A model generated the notes under the pieces. The model was not told where the DNA came from, ran no database searches, and was given only the letters and a program-made list of their open reading frames with translations. Shown here in pieces: positions 45,701 through 54,513 of a stretch of DNA of 64,000 nt. The DNA lies in assembly GCA_965279135.1 (NCBI GenBank), contig OZ257133.1, positions 186,001-250,000 on the forward strand. Direction: 5' to 3'. The position numbers were made by a program, and so were the translations under genes. This DNA comes from Croceimicrobium sp965279135 (GTDB lineage Bacteria > Bacteroidota > Bacteroidia > Flavobacteriales > Schleiferiaceae). Position 1 is the stretch's first letter. Each line of letters opens with the position of its first letter.

Positions 45701-45972
45701 CTAATGTATTTACACCTAATGGTGATGGGATAAATGATGAATTTACCGCCATCGAAGTGGAGCGAGTGGTGCCATTTTTAAGTAGGGGAGATTTGCAGGT
45801 CTTTAATCGCCACGGTCAACTCATCTTCTCCAAAAGCATAATGGAAGGTGGTTGGAATGGGCAGAATGAAGGATTGGATCTTCCGGAAGGAGTCTTTTAC
45901 TATCTCTTCAATTATGAAGATATTTGCGGTCAAGGAAAAGAGCAAAAAGGATTTCTTCATCTAGAACGCTAA
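42715..45972 (+). CDS. Large secreted T9SS type B protein with propeller-like and PKD domains
   Basis: This is a 1085-residue exported protein. No ATG is available; the TTG at 42715 gives the signal peptide LLLSCLLALGLSAQ. The N-terminal region (NAGQWQGDF to YPGIDLRYY and FDFIVNLGADP) matches the domain found before SBBP-type repeats. Beta-propeller-like repeats follow (YATYMGGSGNE, WARYLGGSKDD). A PKD-like domain has YRWDFGDGNTSSLSSPSH near residue 860. The C-terminus is the gliding-associated type B sorting domain (FPNVFTPNGDGINDEF, VFNRHGQLIF, PEGVFYYLFNY). It is probably surface attached. The ArsC-like gene begins one base after its stop. Confidence 0.88.
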   Translation: MRTLLLSCLLALGLSAQENGFVPNAGQWQGDFDFRLRDPQGMVFIKATEHSVSLIAPQHVDHKLHHHHSYIHKGHTYRIKWLGANKEAEYTVKKLGNSPKLNYLLGNDPDKWASGLKQYRELIYHDVYPGIDLRYYLTSLGVCAFDFIVNLGADPQQIRWQIEGVAQQGLLSGDLVLITSIGSAVYSAPQSFQNKELIGSAFQQYEDQTYGFNLDDYDQDEVLIIDPTLVFSTYSGSTDDNFGFSATFAEDGSAYGAGITYGYGNIHRAYPTSLGAFQDSSQGGLVDVTISKYTADGTSQIYATYMGGSGNEAPFSLLEGPNKSLIILGAAGSPDFPVHPNGYDTSFAKGSLDNLIVGGQIRFNHSSDIFVCILDSTGGNLLGGTFFGDTMSDGNNKKIVFNYGDPARGDITLDAQGNIIISSYTFSPNLPVGAATNSNYNGEQDGLIVSFSPDLRQLNWARYLGGSKDDASLSLRFTNQDRLYVTGTTDSDSLQYDTTDVYQSFNKGKADAFLAELDPSNGDVLAWTYSGTAEEDRAFFVDYTPDGNLVLFGQTSGPWPWVGDSVWGVQGSSQFLQEFTPDLKRVIHSTTFGDGLLGVTDISPTALMVSNCGDIFLSGWGAAYLNSSRALMGDTRGLPVTSDAFRDSSDLGDFYFLRLDASWTRLEYATFFGQWQSGRDHVDGGSSRFRRDGSIFQAVCSCGPPNGFPITANAYSDTNRSNNCNMAVFRFDMEADTILCRPGIAPGFNDSTCLPASVQFVDNSFNADFTLVLDPDGNLDTLGTQIFTVQDSGLSIFKFFAIDTNCNLIDSAEVFVYGFNRPLDADFAYDYDSCDGTGIVNFLNVSEGASVYRWDFGDGNTSSLSSPSHSYLPGNYTVQLIAEDPLCQQIDTLEQEIEIVFRGSEVEMFTSSDACDPERRLRAEIDQSRISPSDFQRIEWYIDDELVATSDSLNYNLDRGGWFELKLLYKDTICNRELEFVEEVFFYDEDFSIEFPNVFTPNGDGINDEFTAIEVERVVPFLSRGDLQVFNRHGQLIFSKSIMEGGWNGQNEGLDLPEGVFYYLFNYEDICGQGKEQKGFLHLER

Positions 45973-45973
45973 A

Positions 45974-46312
45974 ATGAAATACTATCATAATCCCCGCTGC
46001 GCTAAAAGCCGAGAAGGTTTAAGCTATTTAGAAGAGAAAGGTAAGTCGGTAGAAGTTGTTCCTTACATGTCAGAACCGATCAGTCCCAATGAATTGGAAA
46101 CTCTTCTGGATGCTTTAGGGATGGAAGCGATAGATTTAGTGCGCAAGAAGGAAGCCATTTGGAAGGAGGAGTTTGCGGATAAAGAGTTGGACGAAGATGA
46201 GTTGATCCTGGCGATGATTGAGCATCCTAGGTTAATGGAGCGACCCATTCTATTAAACGGTGATAAAGCCGCAATTGGTCGTCCGAAAGAGAATTTTGAC
46301 GCTATTCTTTAA
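45974..46312 (+). CDS. ArsC/Spx-family thioredoxin-fold protein
   Basis: This 112-residue protein has the ArsC-family catalytic loop NPRCAKSREGL with Cys9, and the C-terminal PILLNGDKAAIGRP motif that positions substrate or partner. It could be an arsenate reductase using glutaredoxin or an Spx/YffB-type protein of other function; no ars genes are nearby. Its 3' end overlaps the convergent glycosyltransferase gene by 11 bases. Confidence 0.85.
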   Translation: MKYYHNPRCAKSREGLSYLEEKGKSVEVVPYMSEPISPNELETLLDALGMEAIDLVRKKEAIWKEEFADKELDEDELILAMIEHPRLMERPILLNGDKAAIGRPKENFDAIL

Positions 46313-48080
46313 AATCTTGCACCAGGCCATAAACCTTGGGATTACCAGGCCAAATTCTGCACCTTATAATGCCATTTGAGCTCTGCCCGTCAACGCTTTG
46401 ATCCAATAGTATTTTCCAGCTAGTTTTAGATAATGGATATTGGCCAATAGGAACGCTGAAATAGTTTTTTCCATTTTTAAGCGGGAATGATTTCCAGGCT
46501 ACTTGTTCACCATCTTGTTCTATTTTAATAGCTAGAAAATGCTCGGCTGGTCCTTCCCAATCTGAAATGTCTATAACGAGAATACTTTGGGGTCTTTCCA
46601 AAAGTGGTGTTTCCCCGCTAATGGAATCTAAGGTGAAGTAGGGAGCTTGGTTTGATTGAAAGGATTTAGTTTCTATTAGCGTAATAACATTGTCAACCGA
46701 GGACCTGTCATTATTCTTTCTTGAATAATGGTCGATACTAAAGCCAAAGTAGTTCCGTCTTTCTATGAGCTGAAAACCTTTATCCAATATTTCGATAGGC
46801 CATGTACCCGAACTGGCATGATCTCTAATAAGCAAAAAGTCATGCCCGGGTATTTTCTTCGGAAGTTCTTGAATATAAGTGCCCTCAGGGATTTCGGGAT
46901 CAATTTGTCGATAGAACTTCCATTTTTCGTCACTCCAATGATAGAAGACGGCGGAAGGTTTTAGATCATTTTCTGCGATATATTGGAAGGTCTCTTTGGG
47001 TGGGCTGAGGTGGGCATTTCCTATAAACTGCCGAGCATTGAAAAGCGGCCAAATGAGCAATAGACAAAAGGGGAGGGCAAGCCATTGCAAGCGAGCTGAT
47101 TTTTCCTTTTCGCTCTTAGCAGCAGGAAGTAGAAAGAGAAAGGGACAAATGAAAATCAGACTGGAGTATTGAAGTACCGGATTTCGATAAACTGAATAGA
47201 AATATCCGACCAAGAAGACCAGGGAAAACCAAACAAGCCCCTCATAGAAGTTTCTTCGTAGAGCGAGATAGAATTGAAACATTAATCCAATCGCAATCAG
47301 CCAAAACGGGAAGGCGAAATTGAAGACATACTCAAAATACTTAGCTAGCCATAAGGAATCAGGCTTAGACAACCATTGACCTACACCACCTAATTGTAAT
47401 TGAGCGTAAAAAATGCTCAGATGTGGAAGGAATAGAACAAGGGTTGTCAATCCGGCGATGATCCAGGGGATAGGTTTTTTATAATCTCGGGTCAGGGCGC
47501 TGAATCCTATAACCAGAACTGAAAGTAATGCCAGATAGTGCGTGTAAGCGGCCAATACAGCTCCTGTAGTGAATAGTACTAGGTAGAGATTCTTTCTTTT
47601 ATGATAAAACCAGGAGAAATAGGCATAAGCAGCTAAGGCTATAAAAAATGCTCCCCAAGCATAAGGCCTCGCCACTTGATGATAGTACAAATAGTATTGA
47701 CTGCCGGCTAGTATAGCAGAGGCAATTAGCCCACTCATCCGGCTCCCCAGCCTCAATGAGCTGGAATAAACTAAGTATAGGCTTCCTAAGCCTAAGATTA
47801 TCGAGGGGAGTTTTATCCAGCTTTCGGAATAGCCGACTAAGGGAGCGTAGAGATATAGAAAGACTTGCACTAAAGCTGGATGCCCATCAGTGCGAACCGC
47901 TTGATTAATAAGGTCTTTGAAGTTAGTGTGCTGAGTGCGATATAGGGCGCTGAGCTCATCATGAGAGAAGTCAAGGCTACTCAGGTTCCAGAGTCGCAAT
48001 ACTCCAGCTATAAGCAGCAATAGACAGAAAGTCCAATGCTCCCATATCAGATCTGTTATTTTTCGATACCTGCTTGCCAC
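46302..48080 (-). CDS. GT39-like membrane glycosyltransferase
   Basis: This 592-residue integral membrane protein has about ten hydrophobic segments and then a soluble C-terminal domain. The first loop has FSHDELSALYRT and a TDGHPAL motif, the acidic and HP pattern of ArnT/PMT-type lipid-linked-sugar transferases (GT-C fold). Acceptor and sugar are unknown. It overlaps the end of the oligopeptidase gene by 25 bases, implying co-transcription. Confidence 0.75.
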   Translation of the reverse strand: MASRYRKITDLIWEHWTFCLLLLIAGVLRLWNLSSLDFSHDELSALYRTQHTNFKDLINQAVRTDGHPALVQVFLYLYAPLVGYSESWIKLPSIILGLGSLYLVYSSSLRLGSRMSGLIASAILAGSQYYLYYHQVARPYAWGAFFIALAAYAYFSWFYHKRKNLYLVLFTTGAVLAAYTHYLALLSVLVIGFSALTRDYKKPIPWIIAGLTTLVLFLPHLSIFYAQLQLGGVGQWLSKPDSLWLAKYFEYVFNFAFPFWLIAIGLMFQFYLALRRNFYEGLVWFSLVFLVGYFYSVYRNPVLQYSSLIFICPFLFLLPAAKSEKEKSARLQWLALPFCLLLIWPLFNARQFIGNAHLSPPKETFQYIAENDLKPSAVFYHWSDEKWKFYRQIDPEIPEGTYIQELPKKIPGHDFLLIRDHASSGTWPIEILDKGFQLIERRNYFGFSIDHYSRKNNDRSSVDNVITLIETKSFQSNQAPYFTLDSISGETPLLERPQSILVIDISDWEGPAEHFLAIKIEQDGEQVAWKSFPLKNGKNYFSVPIGQYPLSKTSWKILLDQSVDGQSSNGIIRCRIWPGNPKVYGLVQDFKE

Positions 48081-50101
48081 AATAAAAAGCTGTACTCCAT
48101 AGCAGTTTCCTTTAAGGCTTCAAAACGGCCACTCGCACCACCATGTCCGGTATTCATATTGCAATACATCAATATCTTATTGTCCCCTTGATGATGGTCC
48201 CGCAGTTTTGCACACCATTTTGCTGGTTCCCAATACTGCACCTGGGAATCATGTAGCCCCGTGGTTATCAGTAAATTTGGATACTCATGCGACTTTACAT
48301 TGTCGTAAGGTGAATAGGACTTAATGTAGTGGTAAAACTCTTCATTTTTAGGGTTGCCCCATTCATCGAACTCTCCGGTGGTAAGGGGAATACTCTCATC
48401 TAACATGGTCGTTACGACATCTACAAATGGCACTGCGGCAATTACTCCTTGGTATAATTCAGGTCGCCAATTGATGATGGTTCCCATTAACAAGCCACCG
48501 GCACTTCCCCCCATCGCGAAGAGGTGATTAGGGTCCGTAAGGCCATCTGCAATAAGTCCTTCAGATACCGAAATGAAGTCCTGGAAGGTGTTTTTCTTAT
48601 GAAGCATTTTGCCCTCATCATACCAGGCTCTTCCTAAATATTGTCCCCCTCTTACATGGGCTATCGCAAAAGTAAAACCTCTGTCAAGCAGACTGAGGCG
48701 ATTGGATGAAAACCCGGCTTCAATGGTATAGCCGTAGGATCCGTAGGCATATTGCAACAGATTTTGAGCACCTGAACCCTGACCGTCAGGTCGCCAAACC
48801 AAGCTCACTGGAATTCTTTTACCGTCTGGGGCGGAGTACCAACGTCGTTCTTCCTTGTACTTGCTACTATCAAAACCCCCTAAGACTTCTTGTTGCTTCA
48901 GGAGCTTTTTTTCACGGCTTTCCATGTCATACTCCATCACTGAAAAGGGTTGGATCAAGCTCGCATAGCCATAACGTAATTTCTTGCTTTTGAAGTTCGG
49001 ATTAAGCCCGGTTCCGGCGGTATAAGTTTCGGAATCAAAGTCTATATAGTGATCATCACTACCATCCCATTTTATGATCCTCAAGCGATTTAATCCCTCT
49101 GAGCGCTCTTCCAAGACCAGATAGTCTTCAAAAATTTCGATTCCTTCCAGGTAAACCTCTGTGCGATGCGGAATCAGGTCTACCCAATTCTCTTTGCTCC
49201 CCTTGTCGAGAGCGGTACGCATGAGTTTGAAATTTCGGGCACTTTGGAAGTTAGTGCGGATATACCAATGATCGCCAAAATGGGCGATGGAGTACTCCAA
49301 ATCCCTTTCTCGGCTCTGGATTAAATTGAATTTTCCCTGCGGATTGCTTGCTTCGAGATATTGATATTCATTAGAGACTGTGCTATGGGCGCCGATAATG
49401 ATGAATCGCTCACTCTTGCTACGATATACGGAACAGATGAAGCTTGAATCCTGCTCTTCATAAATGAGCTCATCCTGATTGGGATCGGTACCGAGTTGAT
49501 GGCGAAAGATCCTATTAGGCCTTAAGGTTTCATCCTTTTGGGTGTAAAAGAGGTAATTGCCATCACTACTCCAGGCGGCCGACCCGGTACAATTGGGGAG
49601 TTCATAATCAAGTTCAGAACCATCTTCGAGATTGCGAATGCGGATGCGGTAAATTCGGCGGCTCTGATTGTCATAGCCATAGGCTAAGCGATTACGATCA
49701 GGACTTACGCTCATGCCTCCAATTTGAAAATACTCTTCATCTTGGGCTAAAACATTAACATCTAGCATGATTTGCTCTTGGGCCTCCATGCTTCCTTCGC
49801 GTCGACAGTAAATTGGATAATCTTTGCCCTGATCATAGCGAACGTAATACCAGAAGTCGTTTTTGAAATAAGGTACGGAGCTATCGTCCTCTTTAATGCG
49901 CCCTTTGAGTTCTTTAAAAAGGTCTTCCTCAAAGCCCTTAAGATGACTCATTTCCAACTCTCGATAGCTGTTTTCAGCATTCAAGTAATCCAGAGTTTCC
50001 TGGGATTCCCGATCGTTTAACCAATAGTAAGGATCAATTCGGAGGTCTTGATGAATCTCCAGTTTCTTTTCTTCCTTTTTCGCTCTAGGCGCCTGATGCA
50101 T
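48056..50101 (-). CDS. ptrB: Oligopeptidase B (S9 family)
   Basis: This serine peptidase cleaves short peptides after basic residues. At 681 residues it is the usual length. The N-terminal half is a propeller domain (SVSPDRNRLAYGYD). The C-terminal alpha/beta hydrolase has the nucleophile in MGGSAGG and the catalytic His in NTGHGG, with the conserved AHVRGG loop. No signal peptide, so it is cytosolic. The last 25 bases overlap the GT39-like gene. Confidence 0.93.
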   Translation of the reverse strand: MHQAPRAKKEEKKLEIHQDLRIDPYYWLNDRESQETLDYLNAENSYRELEMSHLKGFEEDLFKELKGRIKEDDSSVPYFKNDFWYYVRYDQGKDYPIYCRREGSMEAQEQIMLDVNVLAQDEEYFQIGGMSVSPDRNRLAYGYDNQSRRIYRIRIRNLEDGSELDYELPNCTGSAAWSSDGNYLFYTQKDETLRPNRIFRHQLGTDPNQDELIYEEQDSSFICSVYRSKSERFIIIGAHSTVSNEYQYLEASNPQGKFNLIQSRERDLEYSIAHFGDHWYIRTNFQSARNFKLMRTALDKGSKENWVDLIPHRTEVYLEGIEIFEDYLVLEERSEGLNRLRIIKWDGSDDHYIDFDSETYTAGTGLNPNFKSKKLRYGYASLIQPFSVMEYDMESREKKLLKQQEVLGGFDSSKYKEERRWYSAPDGKRIPVSLVWRPDGQGSGAQNLLQYAYGSYGYTIEAGFSSNRLSLLDRGFTFAIAHVRGGQYLGRAWYDEGKMLHKKNTFQDFISVSEGLIADGLTDPNHLFAMGGSAGGLLMGTIINWRPELYQGVIAAVPFVDVVTTMLDESIPLTTGEFDEWGNPKNEEFYHYIKSYSPYDNVKSHEYPNLLITTGLHDSQVQYWEPAKWCAKLRDHHQGDNKILMYCNMNTGHGGASGRFEALKETAMEYSFLLWQAGIEK

Positions 50102-50202
50102 TGATTCTATTTTAGGGCTAAGTTCCTAATTTTTCTTCGCGAGCAACAATTTAGTGGTGACCTTATTTAATATCTTGCGGCTTCAACAAAAACACCCCTT
50201 AA

Positions 50203-51075
50203 ATGGTTCAGCAGGGAATGCTCCGTGATGGAGCCTTGAAAGATAAAGTTATTGTGATCACTGGCGGAGGGACTGGATTAGGCCGTTCCATGGGTGAGTA
50301 TTTTTTGGAGTTAGGCGCCAAATTAGCCATCTGTGGTCGCAGGAATGAGGTTCTGGAGAAGGCAGCCTCAGAGATGATGGCGGCCAAAGGGTCTGAAGTG
50401 TTTTTTCAATCCTGTGATGTGCGCAGCTATGAAGCGGTTGAAGCTTTCCGGGATGCAGTTCTGGACCACTACGGTAAAGTGGATGTCTTATTGAATAATG
50501 CAGCTGGAAACTTTATTAGTCCTACTGAAAGACTGTCTCCTGGAGCTTTCGATGCGGTAATCGATATTGTATTAAGAGGAACTAAAAATTGTACTCTGGC
50601 TTTCGGTAAGCACTGGATTCAGAATGAGGAGCGCAATAAAGTGGTTCTAAATATTACTACTACTTACGCTACCACAGGTTCTGCATTTGTCGTGCCATCA
50701 GCAATGGCCAAAGCTGGTGTTTCTGCTATGACGCGTTCGCTAGCGGTAGAATGGGCGCGCTATGGAATCAGATTCAATGCGATTGCTCCCGGTCCATTCC
50801 CTACTGAGGGCGCATGGAGTAGGCTTTTGCCGGGGGATATTCCGGATATGCTGAAAATTGAGAACCAGGTACCACTAAAGCGGGCTGGTGAAAAGCAGGA
50901 GCTAGCCAATCTAGCGGCCTTTCTCGTGAGCGATTTTGCCGGATATATGAATGGTGAGATTGTAACTATTGATGGAGGTGAGTGGCTTTTAGGAGCCGGA
51001 GAGTTAAACTTTTTAGAAGCAGTACCTGATGAGATGTGGGATTGGATTGGCGAGGCCACGCGCAAGGGTAAATAA
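50203..51075 (+). CDS. SDR oxidoreductase, 2,4-dienoyl-CoA reductase-like
   Basis: This 290-residue NADPH-type short-chain dehydrogenase has the cofactor loop TGGGTGLGRSMG, NNAAGNF, and PSAMAKAGVSAMTRSLAVEW. The usual YxxxK tyrosine is replaced, as in 2,4-dienoyl-CoA reductases, which keep the Lys. It ends with DGGEWL and an acidic C-terminal helix. The role is probably beta-oxidation of unsaturated fatty acids. Its 3' end overlaps the phosphodiesterase gene. Confidence 0.87.
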   Translation: MVQQGMLRDGALKDKVIVITGGGTGLGRSMGEYFLELGAKLAICGRRNEVLEKAASEMMAAKGSEVFFQSCDVRSYEAVEAFRDAVLDHYGKVDVLLNNAAGNFISPTERLSPGAFDAVIDIVLRGTKNCTLAFGKHWIQNEERNKVVLNITTTYATTGSAFVVPSAMAKAGVSAMTRSLAVEWARYGIRFNAIAPGPFPTEGAWSRLLPGDIPDMLKIENQVPLKRAGEKQELANLAAFLVSDFAGYMNGEIVTIDGGEWLLGAGELNFLEAVPDEMWDWIGEATRKGK

Positions 51076-51958
51076 GCTTTGCCTTCTAGCTATACTAGCA
51101 TTTTTTACTGCCTGTAAAACCGGCACTCGTGATCCTGAGCCTTTCGATTGGCAGGGCCATCGAGGGGCAAGAGGAGAGGCTCCTGAAAATTCGGTACAAG
51201 GCATGTTACTGGCACTTCAGGAAGGGGTGAAAACTTTAGAGATGGACGTTGTAATCAGCGCAGATTCGGTGGTCCTTCTTTCTCATGAGCCCTGGTTTAA
51301 TCCAGAAATTTGTTTGGGCACTAATGGAAAGAAAAGGCTTAACGCTGAGACTAACCTCTTTAGACTAAGCTATGCGGATATCGCTAAGATTGATTGTGGT
51401 TCACTAAAGATCGATCGCTTTCCTGCTCAAGAAAAGTACTTTGCTGCTAAACCCAGGTTGCTGGATGTTATTTCTGAAGCGGAAGAAGCATCTCTGATGA
51501 TGAATCGACCTGATCCTTTTTACAATGTGGAGATTAAGTCGAGACCAGAATGGGATTCGATTTATTATCCCAGTATAGAGTTCTATGCTGACTTGGTGAT
51601 ATCTACACTCCGGAAGGCCAATTTAGGAGAGCGACTGGTTATTCAAAGTTTTGATCCGCGCACGCTGCGCTATTTAAATGAGAGCTATCCTGAAATAACT
51701 TTAGCCTATCTAACGGAGGATGGTAATCGCAGTCCGGCAGAGCAAATCAAAGACCTTGGTTTTGTTCCAGAGATTTACAGTTGTGATTTTAGTCTTTTAG
51801 CTGAAAGCCAGGTGAAACGATTACGAGCTTCAGGAATGAAAGTGATTCCCTGGACTGTCAACGAGATTGCTGATGCGCAAAGGTTAAAGGAATGGGGGGT
51901 AGATGGTATAATCACCGACTATCCTGGTCGTATGCTGGCTACTATCGGAAAGTTTTAA
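51029..51958 (+). CDS. Glycerophosphodiester phosphodiesterase-family lipoprotein
   Basis: A GDPD TIM-barrel enzyme hydrolysing glycerophosphodiesters. Motifs are HRGARGEAPENS, LEMDVVIS, LSHEPW and the C-terminal WTVN and GVDGIITDYPG. The start is uncertain. The ATG at 51029 gives 309 residues and a 47-base overlap with the SDR gene. A TTG at 51047 gives a better n-region (ARPRARVNK) before the hydrophobic stretch and lipobox FFTAC. A periplasmic or outer-membrane lipoprotein is likely. Its stop shares TTAA with the convergent small gene. Confidence 0.9.
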   Translation: MRCGIGLARPRARVNKLCLLAILAFFTACKTGTRDPEPFDWQGHRGARGEAPENSVQGMLLALQEGVKTLEMDVVISADSVVLLSHEPWFNPEICLGTNGKKRLNAETNLFRLSYADIAKIDCGSLKIDRFPAQEKYFAAKPRLLDVISEAEEASLMMNRPDPFYNVEIKSRPEWDSIYYPSIEFYADLVISTLRKANLGERLVIQSFDPRTLRYLNESYPEITLAYLTEDGNRSPAEQIKDLGFVPEIYSCDFSLLAESQVKRLRASGMKVIPWTVNEIADAQRLKEWGVDGIITDYPGRMLATIGKF

Positions 51959-52257
51959 AGTCCTTCTAATTTGGCTTTAAACTGCTGAGCCCGGTCATGA
52001 TCACCGATACGGACACAGATAGCCTGCATTAAGGTATATACCTCTGCTGCTCTTTGTTTGTTATAATGTCTTGACATCCATAGGATAAGCAAGGATTCAG
52101 CAGCCTTTAAGGTAGTATTGTCCAGATGTTTACTTAAAAGGCTTGCTTGCTCGATTAGGGCATTCTCCTGGGTTTGGGGATCAGCATTGCGGTAGGCCTC
52201 GTAAAAGTTCCGATGCAAATCATCATTCCAATTCTTGTTTTGATACCAATCAGCCAT
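51955..52257 (-). CDS. Small helical protein of unknown function
   Basis: This 100-residue, probably all-helical protein has no signal peptide. The start of MADWYQNKN overlaps the stop of the TPR lipoprotein gene by one base (TAATG on the minus strand), so it is coupled to that gene. The helix content and the pattern AAEVYTLMQ could be a single TPR-like pair, but this is weak. Its stop shares bases with the convergent phosphodiesterase stop. Confidence 0.7.
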   Translation of the reverse strand: MADWYQNKNWNDDLHRNFYEAYRNADPQTQENALIEQASLLSKHLDNTTLKAAESLLILWMSRHYNKQRAAEVYTLMQAICVRIGDHDRAQQFKAKLEGL

Positions 52258-53294
52258 TACTTACGAATTCGTTCCAGTCCTTCTTTTGCAGGTTTATGGA
52301 TAGGAAGCATTGCCAGGGTTTTTCGGTATTCCTTTTCAGCGTTTATTACATCTCCCAACATCTCATAAGCATATCCCCGGCCATAATGGGCCTTGTAATT
52401 GTTATCGGGCTTTGCTTTTATACTTTTGGAATAATAGCTCAAAGCTTCCTGATAGTTCGGGACCTTGACGGTGAAAATGTAGCCAAGATTGTAGAAGCTA
52501 TCCGCGTGCTTAGGGTTAATTATAGTTGCCTGAGTATAAGCCTCTATGGCGCGATTTACTTCATCAATATCCATGTAGTGCACCCCTAATTTATACCAGA
52601 TGTCAGCATTACGGGGTTGAATTTTTAGGATGCGTTTATAGTAGTATTGAGCCAGGGTATCTCCTCTACTGGCCAGACTTACTCCCATTAAGTCTAGTGC
52701 TTCTATATAATCCTGATCCAACTCCGTAGCTTTTTGAAAATACTGTATGGCAAGTGTGGTGTCTTGTTTGGCCTCACGCACTACGATACCCTTATAAAGG
52801 TAAGCTGGTGCATAGAACTCATCAATAGCAATTAACTCGTTAAGGTATTTAAGGGCGGGTTCATAGTTCTGAATACTGGCGTGCAGTTTTGCTAGATTAA
52901 TTCGACAATCAATCGCATCGGGATCTGAGGTGGCGCAATTGGTCCAGGCATTTTTTGCCAGCCGACTTTGATTTCGAATCATTCTTAACTCCCCTAAATA
53001 GAGTAGCATAGGAGCATACATACTGTCAATCTCATAAACTCTTTGAAAATCCAGTAAGGCGCCATTCTGATTGTTCCGTAGTAATCTGATTCTGCCTCTT
53101 TCCGTCAAAGCCTCAATATTATTTGGTTCAGCAGCAATCAGCACATCAAGGCTGTCGTTTGATGCGTTTTGATTTTGAACGGTAGGAGTAATTTCCTGTG
53201 CTGGAGTCTCACTGGGATTAGTTACTTCCTTGTTATTGTTACAAGACAATAAACCAAAAGTTAGGACTATGAGGAGGGCTTTCAATAATCTCAT
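52257..53294 (-). CDS. TPR-repeat lipoprotein
   Basis: This 345-residue protein has signal peptide MRLLKALLIVL and lipobox GLLSC. A Thr/Ser/Asn-rich linker is followed by about seven TPR units, for example ADIWYKLGVHYMDID, ADSFYNLGYIF and KAHYGRGYAYEMLG. It is likely an outer-membrane-anchored scaffold; its partner is unknown. The next gene starts in its stop codon. Confidence 0.87.
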   Translation of the reverse strand: MRLLKALLIVLTFGLLSCNNNKEVTNPSETPAQEITPTVQNQNASNDSLDVLIAAEPNNIEALTERGRIRLLRNNQNGALLDFQRVYEIDSMYAPMLLYLGELRMIRNQSRLAKNAWTNCATSDPDAIDCRINLAKLHASIQNYEPALKYLNELIAIDEFYAPAYLYKGIVVREAKQDTTLAIQYFQKATELDQDYIEALDLMGVSLASRGDTLAQYYYKRILKIQPRNADIWYKLGVHYMDIDEVNRAIEAYTQATIINPKHADSFYNLGYIFTVKVPNYQEALSYYSKSIKAKPDNNYKAHYGRGYAYEMLGDVINAEKEYRKTLAMLPIHKPAKEGLERIRK

Positions 53295-53348
53295 GTTTCA
53301 AAAATACAGTCTGTAGGCTAATTTGTTTTTGCTTTGGTGCATTGAAAA

Positions 53349-53372
53349 AGCCCGACCTGAATAGGACGGGCT
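53349..53372 (-). terminator. Terminator of recA
   Basis: The stem AGCCCG (53349-53354) / CGGGCT (53367-53372), extended inside by CCT/AGG after one mismatch, is followed on the minus strand by a T-run. Confidence 0.85.
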
Positions 53373-53393
53373 TTTTGGTAATTGGTGGCCTAA

Positions 53394-54392
53394 TTATTTT
53401 GCCGCAATGGCTTCCTTAATCTTGTTTTCGATTTCCTCTGCCAATTCGGGATTGTCTTCTAAAAGTTGCCTTACCGCATCGCGACCTTGGCCTAATTTGG
53501 TGTCGCCATAGCTAAACCAACTTCCGGATTTCTTCACGATTTCATTGTCCACTCCAAGATCAATGATTTCTCCCACTTTTGAAATTCCCTTTCCATATAG
53601 GATATCAAACTCGGCTTGTCTAAAAGGAGGAGCGACCTTGTTCTTAACTACTTTGACTCTGGCACGGTTTCCGGTAACCCCTTCCGAATCCTTGATTTGA
53701 GAGATTCGACGGATATCTAATCGAACCGAGGAATAGAATTTTAAGGCATTACCGCCGGTAGTGGTTTCAGGATTGCCAAACATCACTCCAATCTTCTCTC
53801 TTAATTGGTTGATGAATATACAGCAGCAGTTAGTCTTACTTATAGTACCCGTCAATTTACGGAGGGCTTGAGACATTAAGCGTGCTTGAAGTCCCATTTT
53901 ACTATCGCCCATTTCGCCTTCAATCTCACTTTTCGGGGTTAAGGCAGCCACAGAATCAATGATGATTAGATCAATTGCACCGGAGCGGATTAAATTGTCT
54001 GCGATCTCAAGGGCTTGCTCCCCATTATCCGGTTGAGAGATAATAAGGTCTTCAGTGTTGATACCAAGGTTTTCGGCATATATCCGATCGAAGGCATGTT
54101 CAGCATCGATAAAAGCTGCGATCCCCCCTTGTTTTTGAACCTCTGCTATGGCATGCAGGGTGAGGGTGGTTTTTCCAGAACTTTCAGGTCCGTAGATTTC
54201 TACAATTCTTCCTCTTGGATATCCGGATACTCCCAAGGCCAAATCAATTCCTAAGGAACCGCTAGGTATGGTTGCTATTTCTTCGATGGCGGTATCTCCC
54301 ATGCGCATTACAGCTCCCTTACCGTAGGTTTTATCTAGCTTGTCGAGGGTAAGTTTCAGTGCTTTTAGCTTCGCGCCTTTATCATCACTCAT
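53394..54392 (-). CDS. recA: Recombinase A
   Basis: RecA forms the strand-exchange filament and triggers LexA cleavage where present. It has 332 residues from the ATG at 54392; the frame extends to 54422 but this start fits the family and the TATATTTG box upstream. Walker A GPESSGKT is at 68-75, with the L2-region FGNPETTTGGNALKFY and Walker B LIIIDSV. I see no obvious SOS-box palindrome in the short upstream gap. Confidence 0.97.
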   Translation of the reverse strand: MSDDKGAKLKALKLTLDKLDKTYGKGAVMRMGDTAIEEIATIPSGSLGIDLALGVSGYPRGRIVEIYGPESSGKTTLTLHAIAEVQKQGGIAAFIDAEHAFDRIYAENLGINTEDLIISQPDNGEQALEIADNLIRSGAIDLIIIDSVAALTPKSEIEGEMGDSKMGLQARLMSQALRKLTGTISKTNCCCIFINQLREKIGVMFGNPETTTGGNALKFYSSVRLDIRRISQIKDSEGVTGNRARVKVVKNKVAPPFRQAEFDILYGKGISKVGEIIDLGVDNEIVKKSGSWFSYGDTKLGQGRDAVRQLLEDNPELAEEIENKIKEAIAAK

Positions 54393-54419
54393 GATCTCTA
54401 TATTGAATTCTGTGCTAAG

Positions 54420-54427
54420 CAAATATA
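54420..54427 (-). promoter_or_regulatory. -7 promoter box of recA (TATATTTG)
   Basis: The minus strand reads TATATTTG, 27 bases before the recA ATG at 54392. It supports that start over the longer frame. Confidence 0.5.
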
Positions 54428-54457
54428 GGATGCTTATGGCTGGCTTTGGAAAGAAAA

Positions 54458-54487
54458 AGGGCTCACTTCTTAACAGAAGCGAGCCCT
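54458..54487 (-). terminator. Terminator of the small gene at 54514
   Basis: The stem AGGGCTC (54458-54464) / GAGCCCT (54481-54487) is extended inside by CTTCT/AGAAG and followed on the minus strand by a T-run. It isolates recA from the upstream gene. Confidence 0.85.
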
Positions 54488-54513
54488 AATCAATTTTGAA
54501 GTGTTTAATGTTT

